A stretch of DNA of 64,000 bases, from positions 1 to 64,000 of the forward strand of contig JAHEBM010000010.1 in the NCBI GenBank assembly GCA_024642245.1, given 5' to 3'. Shown in pieces: positions 36,641-45,909 of this stretch. Each line of letters starts with the position of its first letter. Position 1 is the stretch's first letter. The position numbers were made by a program, and so were the translations under genes. The DNA comes from Haliea sp. (GTDB taxonomy: Bacteria; Pseudomonadota; Gammaproteobacteria; Pseudomonadales; Halieaceae). The notes under the pieces are model-generated. The model did no database searches and had not been told where the DNA came from. It saw nothing but the letters and a program-made list of their open reading frames with translations.

Positions 36641-37414
36641 CTAATCCCAGCTCGCCGTACCGGTATTGAGTTCCGCCGTGCGCCCCCCGTCCACCACCAG
36701 GTCTGCACCGGTAATGTAGGAGGCTTCATCACTGGCCAGGAACAGGATGGCATTGGCGCACTCCACCGGGTCGCCTATGCGCCCCAGCGGCAGGGATTGG
36801 GCGGTCGCCGCCTGTGATTGTGCATCGGGCATCAGGCCCAGGGTGGGCGGTGTCAGGAACACCCCGGGGATCACCGTGTTAACCCGGACACCCTGCTTGC
36901 CCCACTCGACTGCCGCGCTGCGCGACAGGGCGATCATTCCCGCCTTGGCGGCGCTGTAACCGGCGGTGCCCACCGAGCCCAGCAGGCCGCACACCGAGGC
37001 GACATTGACCACCGCTCCCTTGTTTGCCTTCAGCTGGGCATAGGATTCACGCATCAGGAACATGGCGCCATCCAGGGAGACCTGGAAATTCTGGCGCCAG
37101 GACTTGCTGCTGTGGCTGGCGAGCATGCCGGGCACCATGAGTACCGCGTTATTGACCACGATATCCAGCCTGCCATAGGCCTGCACGGTAGCCGCTACCA
37201 GCTGTTTCACGGACTCTTCGTCGGACACGTCACAGCTGATCGCCATGGCGGTACCGCCAGCGGCCTCGATCTCCCGGACCACCTCCTCGAGTAAATTGAG
37301 GCGGCGCGCCGCCAGCACGACCTTCGCGCCCTCTTCCGCCATCCGGCTTGCCGTCACTGCACCTATGCCCTGGCCTGCGCCGGTGACAATCGCTACCTTG
37401 TTTGCCAGTCTCAT
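36641..37414 (-). CDS. Short-chain dehydrogenase/reductase
   Basis: The 257-residue classical SDR has VTGAGQGIGAV, NNAVL, a catalytic Ser in VNVASVCG and the YSAAK pair, so a functional tetrad is present. VDGG near the C-terminus is also typical. The start at 37414 (MRLANKVAIVTG) gives the family's normal N-terminus; a reading to 37546 runs through the promoter region. First gene of the SDR-SnoaL-OYE operon, divergent from the enoyl-CoA hydratase gene. Confidence 0.9.
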   Translation of the reverse strand: MRLANKVAIVTGAGQGIGAVTASRMAEEGAKVVLAARRLNLLEEVVREIEAAGGTAMAISCDVSDEESVKQLVAATVQAYGRLDIVVNNAVLMVPGMLASHSSKSWRQNFQVSLDGAMFLMRESYAQLKANKGAVVNVASVCGLLGSVGTAGYSAAKAGMIALSRSAAVEWGKQGVRVNTVIPGVFLTPPTLGLMPDAQSQAATAQSLPLGRIGDPVECANAILFLASDEASYITGADLVVDGGRTAELNTGTASWD

Positions 37415-37798
37415 ACCCTTCAACTCCAGCTTGCCTGCACGGCTACCGCGGCAACTGCCCGGTTCCGCTTCCTGTGTATCACAGCCTGTTATTGTGTGGA
37501 TTGCGACTGCGCATCGCAACACATAGCGAGCCGAATTCATGTGCATTTGAGTTCAGGCAGTTCAGGCTATCGCACTGACACGCCATTCGCCCTTATCGCG
37601 AACCCCAGGCCCAGGGCATCGGCTGTCGCTGGTGCGCTTTATCAAACCTTGGCGACTTGCCTGCTGTTGCAACAGCGCCATACACTCTGTCGCCAACTTA
37701 CCCGTCGCGGTTGGCGCGGCAAACACTCACCGCGCACCCGCTGCGAAAGTGTTAAAGCGCGCCGAGCGAGTTTCTTATTTACCTCACGAGAGAATACC
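37415..37798. promoter_or_regulatory. Divergent regulatory region, SDR (-) / enoyl-CoA hydratase (+)
   Basis: The 384 bases hold no convincing gene. They contain the palindrome TTGCGA-ctgcgca-TCGCAA at 37501-37519 and, right after it, the 23-bp motif at 37534-37556 that recurs at 48420-48442. No good promoter boxes were identified by eye. Confidence 0.5.
37534..37556 (+). promoter_or_regulatory. Shared 23-bp motif, copy 1
   Basis: The core ATGTGCATTTGAGTTCAG, preceded by AATTC, matches the copy at 48420-48442 at 20 of 23 positions. It lies about 120 bases upstream of the SDR start on the minus strand and 243 bases upstream of the enoyl-CoA hydratase start. Confidence 0.5.
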
Positions 37799-38701
37799 AT
37801 GGCCAACTCCCCCAATTTCTACGCCAACACACAGTCCACAGTCCGACGCTACGGCGAGGATGGCTACAAGGTCATTATTGTCGACGAGCCCGCGCCGTCT
37901 GTGAGGCGCATCACACTGAATCGCCCTGAAAAACGCAATGCCCTGAACCACGAACTGCGCGGGGAATTGCTGCACGCCCTGCAGGAGGGTGACGCCCACG
38001 AGAATATCCGGGTGCAAATCATCCGCGGCGCCGGCAGTTCATTCAGTGCGGGCTATGACCTGGGCGGCGGCAACGCGAACGCGCAATACCCGTTTTACTC
38101 CGCCGGCGGCGACGGCCAGTGGCCCAGGCACGTCACCGAGGGCTGGATGGGTATCTGGGACCTGGCGAAACCTGTCATCGCGCAGGTTCACGGCTACTGC
38201 CTGGCAGGTGGCAGTGAACTGGCGACCGGGTGTGACCTGGTGTACATGGCTGAAGACGCCCAGATGGGTTACCCGGCCGTACGCTTTGGCGTGCCGGACA
38301 TGCATTTCCATCCCTGGCTGGTGGGTATGCGCAAGGGCATGGAAATGCTGTTGACCGGCGACTCGATTTCCGGCGTGGAAGCCCAGTCTCGAGGCTGGGC
38401 GACGGCCTGCTACCCGGCGGACCAACTCGAGGCACAAGTGCTGGCAATCGCGCAGCGCATTGCCAGCATGCCGCCGGACATCGTCCAGCTGAACAAGCGC
38501 GCGGTACATCGCCAGATGGACGTCATGGGCTTGCGCCAGGGTATTCGCGCGGGCACAGAACTGTGTACCCTGGGAACGCACCAGCCGAGTTTTAAGGCGT
38601 TTATCGCCAAGATCCAGGAACAGGGGCTGACCGGCGCACTGCAGGAACGCGACGAAAAATTTGGTGATTACCGCACGGCCCGGCGGGACGATAAAGAATA
38701 A
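37799..38701 (+). CDS. Enoyl-CoA hydratase/isomerase family protein
   Basis: The 300-residue crotonase-fold protein has RRITLNRPEKRNALNHEL, the oxyanion-hole segments FSAGYDLGGG and HGYCLAGGSELATGCDLVYMAEDAQMGYPAVRFG. The usual catalytic Glu pair is not clear, so hydration, isomerisation or another crotonase reaction are possible. The start at 37799 has a weak purine box; the open frame extends to 37496 through the regulatory region without support. First gene of a plus-strand run with an SDR, an acyltransferase and a fatty acyl-CoA reductase. Confidence 0.87.
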   Translation: MANSPNFYANTQSTVRRYGEDGYKVIIVDEPAPSVRRITLNRPEKRNALNHELRGELLHALQEGDAHENIRVQIIRGAGSSFSAGYDLGGGNANAQYPFYSAGGDGQWPRHVTEGWMGIWDLAKPVIAQVHGYCLAGGSELATGCDLVYMAEDAQMGYPAVRFGVPDMHFHPWLVGMRKGMEMLLTGDSISGVEAQSRGWATACYPADQLEAQVLAIAQRIASMPPDIVQLNKRAVHRQMDVMGLRQGIRAGTELCTLGTHQPSFKAFIAKIQEQGLTGALQERDEKFGDYRTARRDDKE

Positions 38702-38818
38702 TAGGCGCCGACCGCGAACGGTAATGTCAATGCAATAGACGCACTTTGCCCTGTTCGCCCCCACTGCCTGCGGCTAAATTGGGATCCTCTCAATCAATGC
38801 CAAGGCGGGGTTCAGCTC

Positions 38819-39580
38819 ATGGGAACGTATGTAATTACCGGCGGCGCCAGCGGCATAGGCGCCGCCATCAGGCAACAGCTGCAGACGGAGGGGCATAGCG
38901 TCCTGGTGGTGGATATCCAGGAGGCCGACATCGTGGCAAACCTGGCGACCGACCAGGGAAGGCGCGGCGCGATTGCTGCCATACTGGATGCGACCACCGA
39001 CGGCCTGGCGGGTTTTATTGCCTGCGCCGGGGTCGGCTCGCACGTCCCCGACCGGGCGCTGATCACAGCGGTGAACTATTTTGGCGCGGTGGAGCTGGTA
39101 GTCGGACTGCGCGAGAGGCTGGCCCAAAACAGGGCTGCCGTGCTGCTGGTCTCATCGAACTCAGCACCAATGCCCACCAACCCCGACTATGTGCAGGCAC
39201 TGCTGGCAGGTGATGAACAGACCGCCTGCGCGGTCGCCGGACAGATGGAATCGCAACCGGCCTATTCCGGATCAAAACAGGCCCTGACCCGCTGGATGCG
39301 CCGCAATACGCGTGATTATGCGGCACAGGGCATACGCATGAACGCCATAGGTCCCGGCTACACCAGGACCCCGTTGAGCGCCGCGGTAGAAGATGACCCC
39401 ACCTATGGCGACGCCATCAAGCAGTTCATTGACTCCATCCCGATGGGTCGCCCCGGCCTGCCCCAGGATATGGCTGACGTCGCGAGTTTCCTGCTGGGCG
39501 ACAAGGCGACTTTCATTTGCGGCGCCATGTTGTTTGTCGACGGCGGCCATGACGCGATGTTGCGGCCAGAGGCATTCTAG
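38819..39580 (+). CDS. Short-chain dehydrogenase (3-alpha-hydroxysteroid dehydrogenase-like)
   Basis: The 253-residue SDR starts with YVITGGASGIGAAI, has a catalytic Ser in LLVSSNSAP, the YSGSK pair and GPGYTRTPL. The short central region and the AGQMES-PAYSGSKQALTRW segment resemble 3-alpha-hydroxysteroid dehydrogenase/carbonyl reductases (HsdA-type). A steroid-like substrate would suit the neighbouring genes, but this is inference. It lies 117 bases after the hydratase gene. Confidence 0.83.
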   Translation: MGTYVITGGASGIGAAIRQQLQTEGHSVLVVDIQEADIVANLATDQGRRGAIAAILDATTDGLAGFIACAGVGSHVPDRALITAVNYFGAVELVVGLRERLAQNRAAVLLVSSNSAPMPTNPDYVQALLAGDEQTACAVAGQMESQPAYSGSKQALTRWMRRNTRDYAAQGIRMNAIGPGYTRTPLSAAVEDDPTYGDAIKQFIDSIPMGRPGLPQDMADVASFLLGDKATFICGAMLFVDGGHDAMLRPEAF

Positions 39581-39679
39581 AACCCTCTTCACCTTCTGAA
39601 TTGACCTTCGTTGTCGATCCGGTAGCTCCGGCGGCAACACCGTGCCGGTCGCACTACCGGCGACACAGGAGACACCGAG

Positions 39680-40564
39680 ATGGCGAAAAAGATCGAGACA
39701 AAAACCGACAAAAAACCAGCCTTTTCCGCTGATGAATTGACGGCACTGGTCGAGAAATTCCTGGCCATAGAGGGCCCGGATGAAAAATCCTTCAGGCGCC
39801 TGAACGGCTTCATAGAACGCTATTTCGCTCCTACCGTTGTTGGCCTGGACAATATCCCGGACGAGCCCACCCTGTTCATCGGCAATCATGCCATGTTCGG
39901 ACTGGACGGCATGATCCTGATGCCCACGGTTTACCAACAGACCGGCCGCTTCCTGCGAGCGATGGCGGACAACGCCTGGTTCCAGACCAGCACCGGGGAG
40001 AAAATGGCAAGCAGTGGCATGGTGCTGGGACACCCAGCAGTTTGCAGCGCCCTGATGGAGGCTGGCCACGACCTCCTGGTTTTTCCAGGCGGTGCCGGCG
40101 AAGCGAACAAGACCGTTGAAGAAAAATATTCACTGGTCTGGCGTGAACGTACCGGTTTCGTGCGTATGGCCGCGCAACATGGTTACAACATCACCCCGTT
40201 CGGCATGGTCGGCCCGGACGACTGGTGGGACCATGTTATCGAGGGTCGCGACCTGCTCAACAGCAGACCCGTCAAGCTGCTGCAGAAGCTGGGTGTGATC
40301 GGGGACATCAGACCAGACATCGTACCTCCCATACCCCGGGGCGTTTTCAACACCCTGCTGCCAAAACCCGAACGCTGCTTCCTGGCCTTTGGTAAGCCCA
40401 TCGAGGTACCCGATTGCAGGAAGCGGAGCGTATCAGTCGCCATCCAGAAATCCGTGCGTGACCAGACGGCGCAGAGCGTGGAGTCGCTGGTGGGCGACAT
40501 GCTCAAGATGCGCGCCCGCAACAAGCACAGGGAAGGGGCGATTCGGCGCCTGCTGACCCGTTAG
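39680..40564 (+). CDS. Lysophospholipid/diacylglycerol-type acyltransferase (LPLAT family)
   Basis: The 294-residue protein has the LPLAT active site in GNHAMFGLDG (a His-x4-Asp variant) and LLVFPGGAGEANK for the acceptor site. Family members transfer acyl groups to glycerolipids or related alcohols. The strong AGGAG box fixes the start. A Lys-rich N-terminus suggests a membrane-surface enzyme. It precedes the fatty acyl-CoA reductase gene by 209 bases, which points to acyl-lipid or wax-ester metabolism. Confidence 0.85.
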   Translation: MAKKIETKTDKKPAFSADELTALVEKFLAIEGPDEKSFRRLNGFIERYFAPTVVGLDNIPDEPTLFIGNHAMFGLDGMILMPTVYQQTGRFLRAMADNAWFQTSTGEKMASSGMVLGHPAVCSALMEAGHDLLVFPGGAGEANKTVEEKYSLVWRERTGFVRMAAQHGYNITPFGMVGPDDWWDHVIEGRDLLNSRPVKLLQKLGVIGDIRPDIVPPIPRGVFNTLLPKPERCFLAFGKPIEVPDCRKRSVSVAIQKSVRDQTAQSVESLVGDMLKMRARNKHREGAIRRLLTR

Positions 40565-40773
40565 GCCCGATACGCTAACGGGTATTGGCTGCGCCGCGCA
40601 AGCCGCTCAGGACGCTAGTCCGCGGCCGCGCCCTACATAAACAGCCAACGACGCTGACATCTGACGTCAACGAATGGATATGTATATCAAGTTGGCGTGT
40701 GGCGACCTGTTTTGGAGCAGGCGAACACAAATATGATGGGCCCACCACGTTCACGCGAAAAAGGACCAGCACC

Positions 40774-42762
40774 ATGAACTACTTTGTGACAGGCGCAACC
40801 GGTTTTATCGGCGGGTTTTTTGTAGAACAACTGGCTGCCCGCCAGGGCCAGATCCATGTGCTGGTAAGGGAATCTTCAAAGCAAAAGCTTGAGGCGCTCA
40901 AGGCGCGTCTGCCGGCCGCTGCCGCCGCACGTATCATGCCGGTTTATGGCGACATCACAGCCGTGAACATGGGGCTATCGGCGAGCGACCTGTCCGCGCT
41001 CAAAGGCAAGGTCGACCATTTCTTTCATTTTGCCGCCATTTATGACATGGCGGCGGATGAAGCCAGCCAGGCTGCCGCGAACATCAACGGCACAGCCAAT
41101 GCCGTGCAGGCGGCCCAGGCCATGGATGCGACATGCTTTCACCATGTGAGCTCTATCGCCGTGAGCGGACTTTTCAAAGGCACTTTCCGCGAGGACATGT
41201 TCGAAGAGGCAGAGAACCTGGATCACGCCTATTTCCGCACCAAGCACGAATCCGAAAAAGTTGTGCGCAATCATTGCAGGATTCCCTTCCGTATCTACCG
41301 CCCGGCGGCGGTGCTCGGCCATTCGCGCACCGGGGAAATCGACAAGATCGACGGGCCCTACTACTCCTTCAAGGTCATCCAGAAAATCCGCGATGCCTTC
41401 CCAAAGTGGATGCCCCTGGTGGGCATCGAATCCGGCCTCAACAACGTGGTGCCGGTCGACTTCGTGGCCCGGGCCATCGACCATATCGCCCACGTCGAGG
41501 GCCAGGACGGCGGTTGCTTCCATATCACCGACCCGGATCACTACTCCACCGGGCAGATGATGAATATCTTTGCCGAGGCAGCCCACGCGCCCAAGTTCAC
41601 GTTGCGCTTCGATCCCAAGGTGTTCAACTTCATGCCCTCGGTACTCAAGGACCTGCTGGCCAAACTGCCGCCGGTAAAACGCCTGAAAAGCGCGATCTTC
41701 GAGCGTTTCGGCCTGCCGGAGTCCGCTGCCATCCTGATGAAGTATGAAACCCGCTACGACAGCCGCCGCACCCAGGCCCTGCTGGCGGGTTCGGGCATCA
41801 GCGTGCCCAAATTACCCAGCTACGCCCCACAGGTCTGGGACTACTGGGAGCGCAACCTGGATCCGGACTTGTTCATAGACCGAACCCTGGAAGGCCAGGT
41901 CGCCGACCGCCTGGTGCTGATCACCGGCGCCTCCGCCGGGATCGGCAAGGCCACAGCGCTGCGCCTGGCCAAGGCCGGCGCGAAAGTCATCCTGACCGCG
42001 CGCAGCATGGATAAGCTGGAAGCCACCAAAGCCGAGATCGAGGCGGCCGGCGGCAAGGCCTATTGCTACGCCGTCGATATCGCTGACCTGGACGCCTGTG
42101 ACAGGGTGGTCGCGGAGATAGAAAAGGACCTTGGCCACGTCGACATCCTGATCAACAACGCGGGCCGCTCCATCCGTCGTTCCGTGGAATTCGCCTACGA
42201 CCGGTTCCACGACTTCGAGCGCACAATGCAGCTCAATTACTTCGGTGCACTGCGCATGATCCTGCGGGTACTGCCCGGCATGACGAGTAAAAAGCGGGGA
42301 CAAATCATCAACATTTCCTCGCTTGGCGTGTTGAACCATCCCCCGCGATTTTCCGCCTATGTCGCGTCCAAGTCGGCGTTGGAGGCCTTTTCGATCTGCG
42401 CGGCTTCAGAGTTTTCCGACAAGAATATTCATTTTACCAATATCAATATGCCCCTGGTGCGTACCGACATGATCGCACCCACTAAAATCTACCAGTATGC
42501 GCCGGCCCTGGAAGTGGACGAGGCGGTAGACCTGGTAGTCGAGGCGGTGATCAACAAGCCCAAGCGTGTTGCCACGGGAATGGGCAAGTTCCTGTCGGTT
42601 ATGGGCGCCCTCTTCCCGAAATTCCAGGAAATAGCCAACAATGCGACCTTCCGCATGTTCCCGGATTCAGAGGCGGCCAAAGGCGCACCCGGCAAGGAAC
42701 TGCCCGAGGCAACCAGCGAGCAGGTAGCGATGGCGGCACTGATGAAAGGGGTGCATTTTTAA
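40774..42762 (+). CDS. Two-domain fatty acyl-CoA reductase (alcohol-forming)
   Basis: The 662-residue protein matches the Marinobacter Maqu_2507-type reductase in length and along both domains. Residues 1 to about 370 form an extended-SDR reductase (VTGATGFIGGFF, HFFHFAAIYDM, YFRTKHESEKVVR with the YxxxK pair, FRIYRPAAVLGHS). Residues from about 378 form a second classical SDR (LITGASAGIGKATAL, NNAGRSIRRS, YVASKSALEAF). The enzyme reduces acyl-CoA through the aldehyde to the fatty alcohol with NADPH, the precursor of wax esters. The ATG at 40774 gives the family's N-terminus (MNYFVTGATGF). Confidence 0.93.
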   Translation: MNYFVTGATGFIGGFFVEQLAARQGQIHVLVRESSKQKLEALKARLPAAAAARIMPVYGDITAVNMGLSASDLSALKGKVDHFFHFAAIYDMAADEASQAAANINGTANAVQAAQAMDATCFHHVSSIAVSGLFKGTFREDMFEEAENLDHAYFRTKHESEKVVRNHCRIPFRIYRPAAVLGHSRTGEIDKIDGPYYSFKVIQKIRDAFPKWMPLVGIESGLNNVVPVDFVARAIDHIAHVEGQDGGCFHITDPDHYSTGQMMNIFAEAAHAPKFTLRFDPKVFNFMPSVLKDLLAKLPPVKRLKSAIFERFGLPESAAILMKYETRYDSRRTQALLAGSGISVPKLPSYAPQVWDYWERNLDPDLFIDRTLEGQVADRLVLITGASAGIGKATALRLAKAGAKVILTARSMDKLEATKAEIEAAGGKAYCYAVDIADLDACDRVVAEIEKDLGHVDILINNAGRSIRRSVEFAYDRFHDFERTMQLNYFGALRMILRVLPGMTSKKRGQIINISSLGVLNHPPRFSAYVASKSALEAFSICAASEFSDKNIHFTNINMPLVRTDMIAPTKIYQYAPALEVDEAVDLVVEAVINKPKRVATGMGKFLSVMGALFPKFQEIANNATFRMFPDSEAAKGAPGKELPEATSEQVAMAALMKGVHF

Positions 42763-42769
42763 GGCACCC

Positions 42770-44287
42770 TTACAAAGGCGCCCGCTTGTCAAACCAGGGA
42801 CTCGCCTGTTCCAGTTGCCCGGCCAGCTGGAACAGCAGCTCCTCCTCCCCATAGCGCCCGGCAAACATCACCCCCACCGGCAGGCCTTGGGGCGTCCAGT
42901 GCAAGGGAACAGACATGGCTGGCTGGCCGGTCGCATTGTAGAGCATGGTGAAGGCAGAAATATTGACAGCCTCTTTTTCGTAGGCGGCGTTATCCTGGTT
43001 AAGGCTGAGTTTTCCGAGTTTTACCGGCGGCGAGGCCAGCGTGGGCGACAGGAGGATATCAAAGTCCTGCTGTAACAACGCCATCTGCCGGGCAGCTTTC
43101 TCCACCCCCCGTTCCGCCACCGCCAACTGCTCCGCAGTGTAGTTACGTGAATCCCGGTAGCGTTGCCAGATGATTGGCTCAAGGTCATTCTCGGTCACCG
43201 TTCTACCCAGTTGCCGCTCGCGGCCGACCACCCGCATGACCGTGCCCACGCCCATAATGATGCGAGTGCTCGCGAAAAACTCCCGGGGCTCGATGGGCAG
43301 TTCCACATGCTGGACATGGTGGCCCAGGTTTTCACAGAGCTTCGCCGCGTCGGCTGCCGCCTTGCTGCACTCGGCATCGACCGGGCTGTGCGTGATCGGG
43401 GTGGTAACCAGGCCGATCCTCAATGGTCCCGGCGCCATGCCCACGGCTTCCAGGTAACTGCGCCCCGGGCCGGGAGCGATAGTGGTTTGCCCGGGTTCCG
43501 GTCCGCAACTGGCATCCAGCAGCGCCGCACTGTCGCGTACACTGCGGGACAGGCCGTGGATAACGCTCATCACGGAGGATAACTCCCGGGGCCCACCGGG
43601 TACCCTACCCCGACTGGGCTTCATACCGAACAGGCCACAGCAGGACGCCGGAATGCGAATGGAGCCGCCACCATCGGTACCATTGGCCAGGGGCAAAACA
43701 CCGGCGGCAACAGCTGCCGCCGAACCACCGGAGGATCCTCCGGCACTGCGACTCAGGTCCCAGGGGTTACGCGTATCGCCAAACAGGATCGATTCCGTGG
43801 TGCCGGTACCTCCGAATTCGGGGCTGGTGGTCTTACCAAAAATCAGCAAACCCGCCTTTTCGTAGCGGGTCACCACCGTGCTGGTATAGTCCATGACAGC
43901 ATCCCGGTAAAAGCGGGATCCGTTGGAGGTCACCGTTCCCTGCAGCGCCATCCCGAGGTCTTTTAACAAAAAGGGCACGCCGGCAAACGGACCCTGCGGA
44001 ATACCGGCTTTAATGGCGCCCCTGGCATAGGTATAAAGTTCCTCTGCCATACAATTGATAACCGGCTGTACGGCCTGGGCGCGAGCGATCGCTATTTCCA
44101 GCAGTTCCAGGGGAGTAACCAGGCCATTTCTCACCAGCTGGGCCAGTCCGATAGCGTCGTGGTTTCGATACTCCTCAAAACTCAGGGCGCCGCCACTGGA
44201 CGATCCCATTACCGGCGCCACGCCGGCCGCCGCGGCCACCGTCAAGCCTTGTTTGATCAGCTCTCGACGGGAAGAAAGGTGTGCCAT
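42770..44287 (-). CDS. Tat-exported amidase (amidase-signature family)
   Basis: The 505-residue enzyme begins with SRRELIKQGL followed by an Ala-rich hydrophobic stretch, a Tat signal peptide, so it acts in the periplasm or is surface-exposed. The amidase signature is complete (RSAGGSSGGSAAAVAAG, with the catalytic Lys in PFLLKDLG), and DGGGSIRIPASCCGLFGMKPSRGRVP follows. The family hydrolyses amides, with substrate unknown here. It lies 30 bases after the DUF1254 gene and downstream of the TonB receptor on the same strand. Confidence 0.88.
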   Translation of the reverse strand: MAHLSSRRELIKQGLTVAAAAGVAPVMGSSSGGALSFEEYRNHDAIGLAQLVRNGLVTPLELLEIAIARAQAVQPVINCMAEELYTYARGAIKAGIPQGPFAGVPFLLKDLGMALQGTVTSNGSRFYRDAVMDYTSTVVTRYEKAGLLIFGKTTSPEFGGTGTTESILFGDTRNPWDLSRSAGGSSGGSAAAVAAGVLPLANGTDGGGSIRIPASCCGLFGMKPSRGRVPGGPRELSSVMSVIHGLSRSVRDSAALLDASCGPEPGQTTIAPGPGRSYLEAVGMAPGPLRIGLVTTPITHSPVDAECSKAAADAAKLCENLGHHVQHVELPIEPREFFASTRIIMGVGTVMRVVGRERQLGRTVTENDLEPIIWQRYRDSRNYTAEQLAVAERGVEKAARQMALLQQDFDILLSPTLASPPVKLGKLSLNQDNAAYEKEAVNISAFTMLYNATGQPAMSVPLHWTPQGLPVGVMFAGRYGEEELLFQLAGQLEQASPWFDKRAPL

Positions 44288-44317
44288 AACTGCTTGCTCC
44301 TGTTGGATGGTCCTGCC

Positions 44318-45751
44318 CTAATCTACCGGTACGTTTTCGAGCCGGGGCAGGAGATAGTCGTTGCCCAGTATCGCTTCGGTTGGCGCGTAAAGACGCATCA
44401 CCAGCATGAATCGGCCCTCGGGTACCGGCAACCAGTTGGCGCTGTCATCAGCGGGCTTTTCGTGTTGCAGCGTCAACGTGAGGGAACCGTCCGGGTTATA
44501 GACCAGCCCCTGTGTTCTATCGCCGATGCTGTAACGTGCAAGTGCGTTTTCTTCCAGTTGCAAATCGTTCAGGCGATAGGCGGAGAGCGACCAGAACCCC
44601 TCTACAGGCGGCAACTGCCCAGGTGCAAAATGCAGTCGATAGCGCCGACTACCGTCCATTAATTCACCGTCGGCGTCAAAGACCATGGCCGGATAAAGCG
44701 ACTCTTCAGGCAGGTTGCCATACCCTCCCCTGGCAACGGAGGCCCGGTGCATATAGGAGAATCCGTACCTGCCAATCTCCCTGGAAATCATCCAGCCGTT
44801 ATAATCCGGGATCGTTCGCTGGGTAGCCGCCTGCACAATCGCCTCGCCATCGACGATTGCTCGCTCCAGCCCCCGCCTGGCGCCGGCAGACAGGGTTTGG
44901 GGGTCAAAGTCATGGTGTCGCCCCACCCCGATCAGGTCAAACTGGCTCATCAGTGCCTCCTCGCCAGCCCGTGGAGGCAAGTCCCGCAGATGCGCATTCA
45001 ACACATCGAAGAATGCGAGGCCAGCCCTGGGGTCAATGCGCTCACCGCTCATCTCCCCGGGCGCGCCCGGCGGCTTGCCTGGAGTGAACTCACTCAGGCC
45101 CGCAAGCCAGATGTTGTTGACCAGTGACATGGCGGTATCAAAATCATCCGGGCCATCTACCAGCATACGCCCCAATAACCAGCCCTGTTCGCTTTCAACC
45201 GGGATCACTTTAACGTCCGGCGGCAGTTCGCCGTGCCATTTCGGCCCAACCAGCGCGAAATAGCCTTCGGCAGTGCCAGTGGTCCTGCGCCCGATATGTT
45301 CAACCTCGGCATAAAGATTGGTGACCGCGATAGTGAAATAGCGGTCCGCGGTGTCCGGTGTATGTATGATCAGGGGCTGCGAGCTGACGTCAAACCAGCC
45401 GCTGAAATAGAGAGTATCATTATTGGGTGCACGAAGATTGCCGGCGGTGTGCGGTCCGACAATGGCTGGATAGCGATACAGTCGATTGACTGCTGCATAG
45501 ACCTGCTGATCCGGGTCCAGGCGATGCGTCTCGTTGTGCATTTGCGTGTGCATATCGACGATAGGGTAACCGTAAAGGTAAGCCAGCGTGCCCACGTGAT
45601 AGGCCATCTGTTCGGCGATGAGCTCATCGTTTTTTTTCTGGCGTGAGCTGACCATGGCGCCCATGTCAAAATTCAACGCAAAAACAACTACTGCAAATAC
45701 GATAAACAGGGCGAGGAAAAATATCCGCTTTTTAACCAGGGAGAAATTCAT
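44318..45751 (-). CDS. DUF1254/DUF1214 domain protein
   Basis: The 477-residue protein has an N-terminal signal anchor (about residues 8-27) and two beta-rich domains: DUF1254 (LYGYPIVDMHTQMHNET; NNDTLYFSGWFDVSSQPLIIHTPD) and DUF1214 near the end (FWSLSAYRLNDLQLEENALARYSIGDRT). The pair is widespread and of unknown function, in the periplasm or envelope. It is transcribed with the amidase and lies downstream of the TonB receptor. Confidence 0.88.
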   Translation of the reverse strand: MNFSLVKKRIFFLALFIVFAVVVFALNFDMGAMVSSRQKKNDELIAEQMAYHVGTLAYLYGYPIVDMHTQMHNETHRLDPDQQVYAAVNRLYRYPAIVGPHTAGNLRAPNNDTLYFSGWFDVSSQPLIIHTPDTADRYFTIAVTNLYAEVEHIGRRTTGTAEGYFALVGPKWHGELPPDVKVIPVESEQGWLLGRMLVDGPDDFDTAMSLVNNIWLAGLSEFTPGKPPGAPGEMSGERIDPRAGLAFFDVLNAHLRDLPPRAGEEALMSQFDLIGVGRHHDFDPQTLSAGARRGLERAIVDGEAIVQAATQRTIPDYNGWMISREIGRYGFSYMHRASVARGGYGNLPEESLYPAMVFDADGELMDGSRRYRLHFAPGQLPPVEGFWSLSAYRLNDLQLEENALARYSIGDRTQGLVYNPDGSLTLTLQHEKPADDSANWLPVPEGRFMLVMRLYAPTEAILGNDYLLPRLENVPVD

Positions 45752-45854
45752 AACCGCAATCCGGTCGTCCGGGAACCTGTCATACAGTCACATCCATTCG
45801 GTATCGATGTCACGACAGACCTGTACAGGGTTTTTCGATGCATGCACCGGAAAC

Positions 45855-45886
45855 AAAAAAAACCGCACCCGAGCAATCGGGTGCGG
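45855..45886 (-). terminator. Rho-independent terminator of the TonB receptor gene
   Basis: A perfect 10-bp stem (CCGCACCCGA-gcaa-TCGGGTGCGG) is followed on the minus strand by eight T residues. It lies 23 bases past the stop of the TonB receptor gene and separates it from the DUF1254-amidase pair, which therefore needs its own promoter or read-through. Confidence 0.9.
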
Positions 45887-45909
45887 CACAAAGGGACCTG
45901 AAAGAAAGA

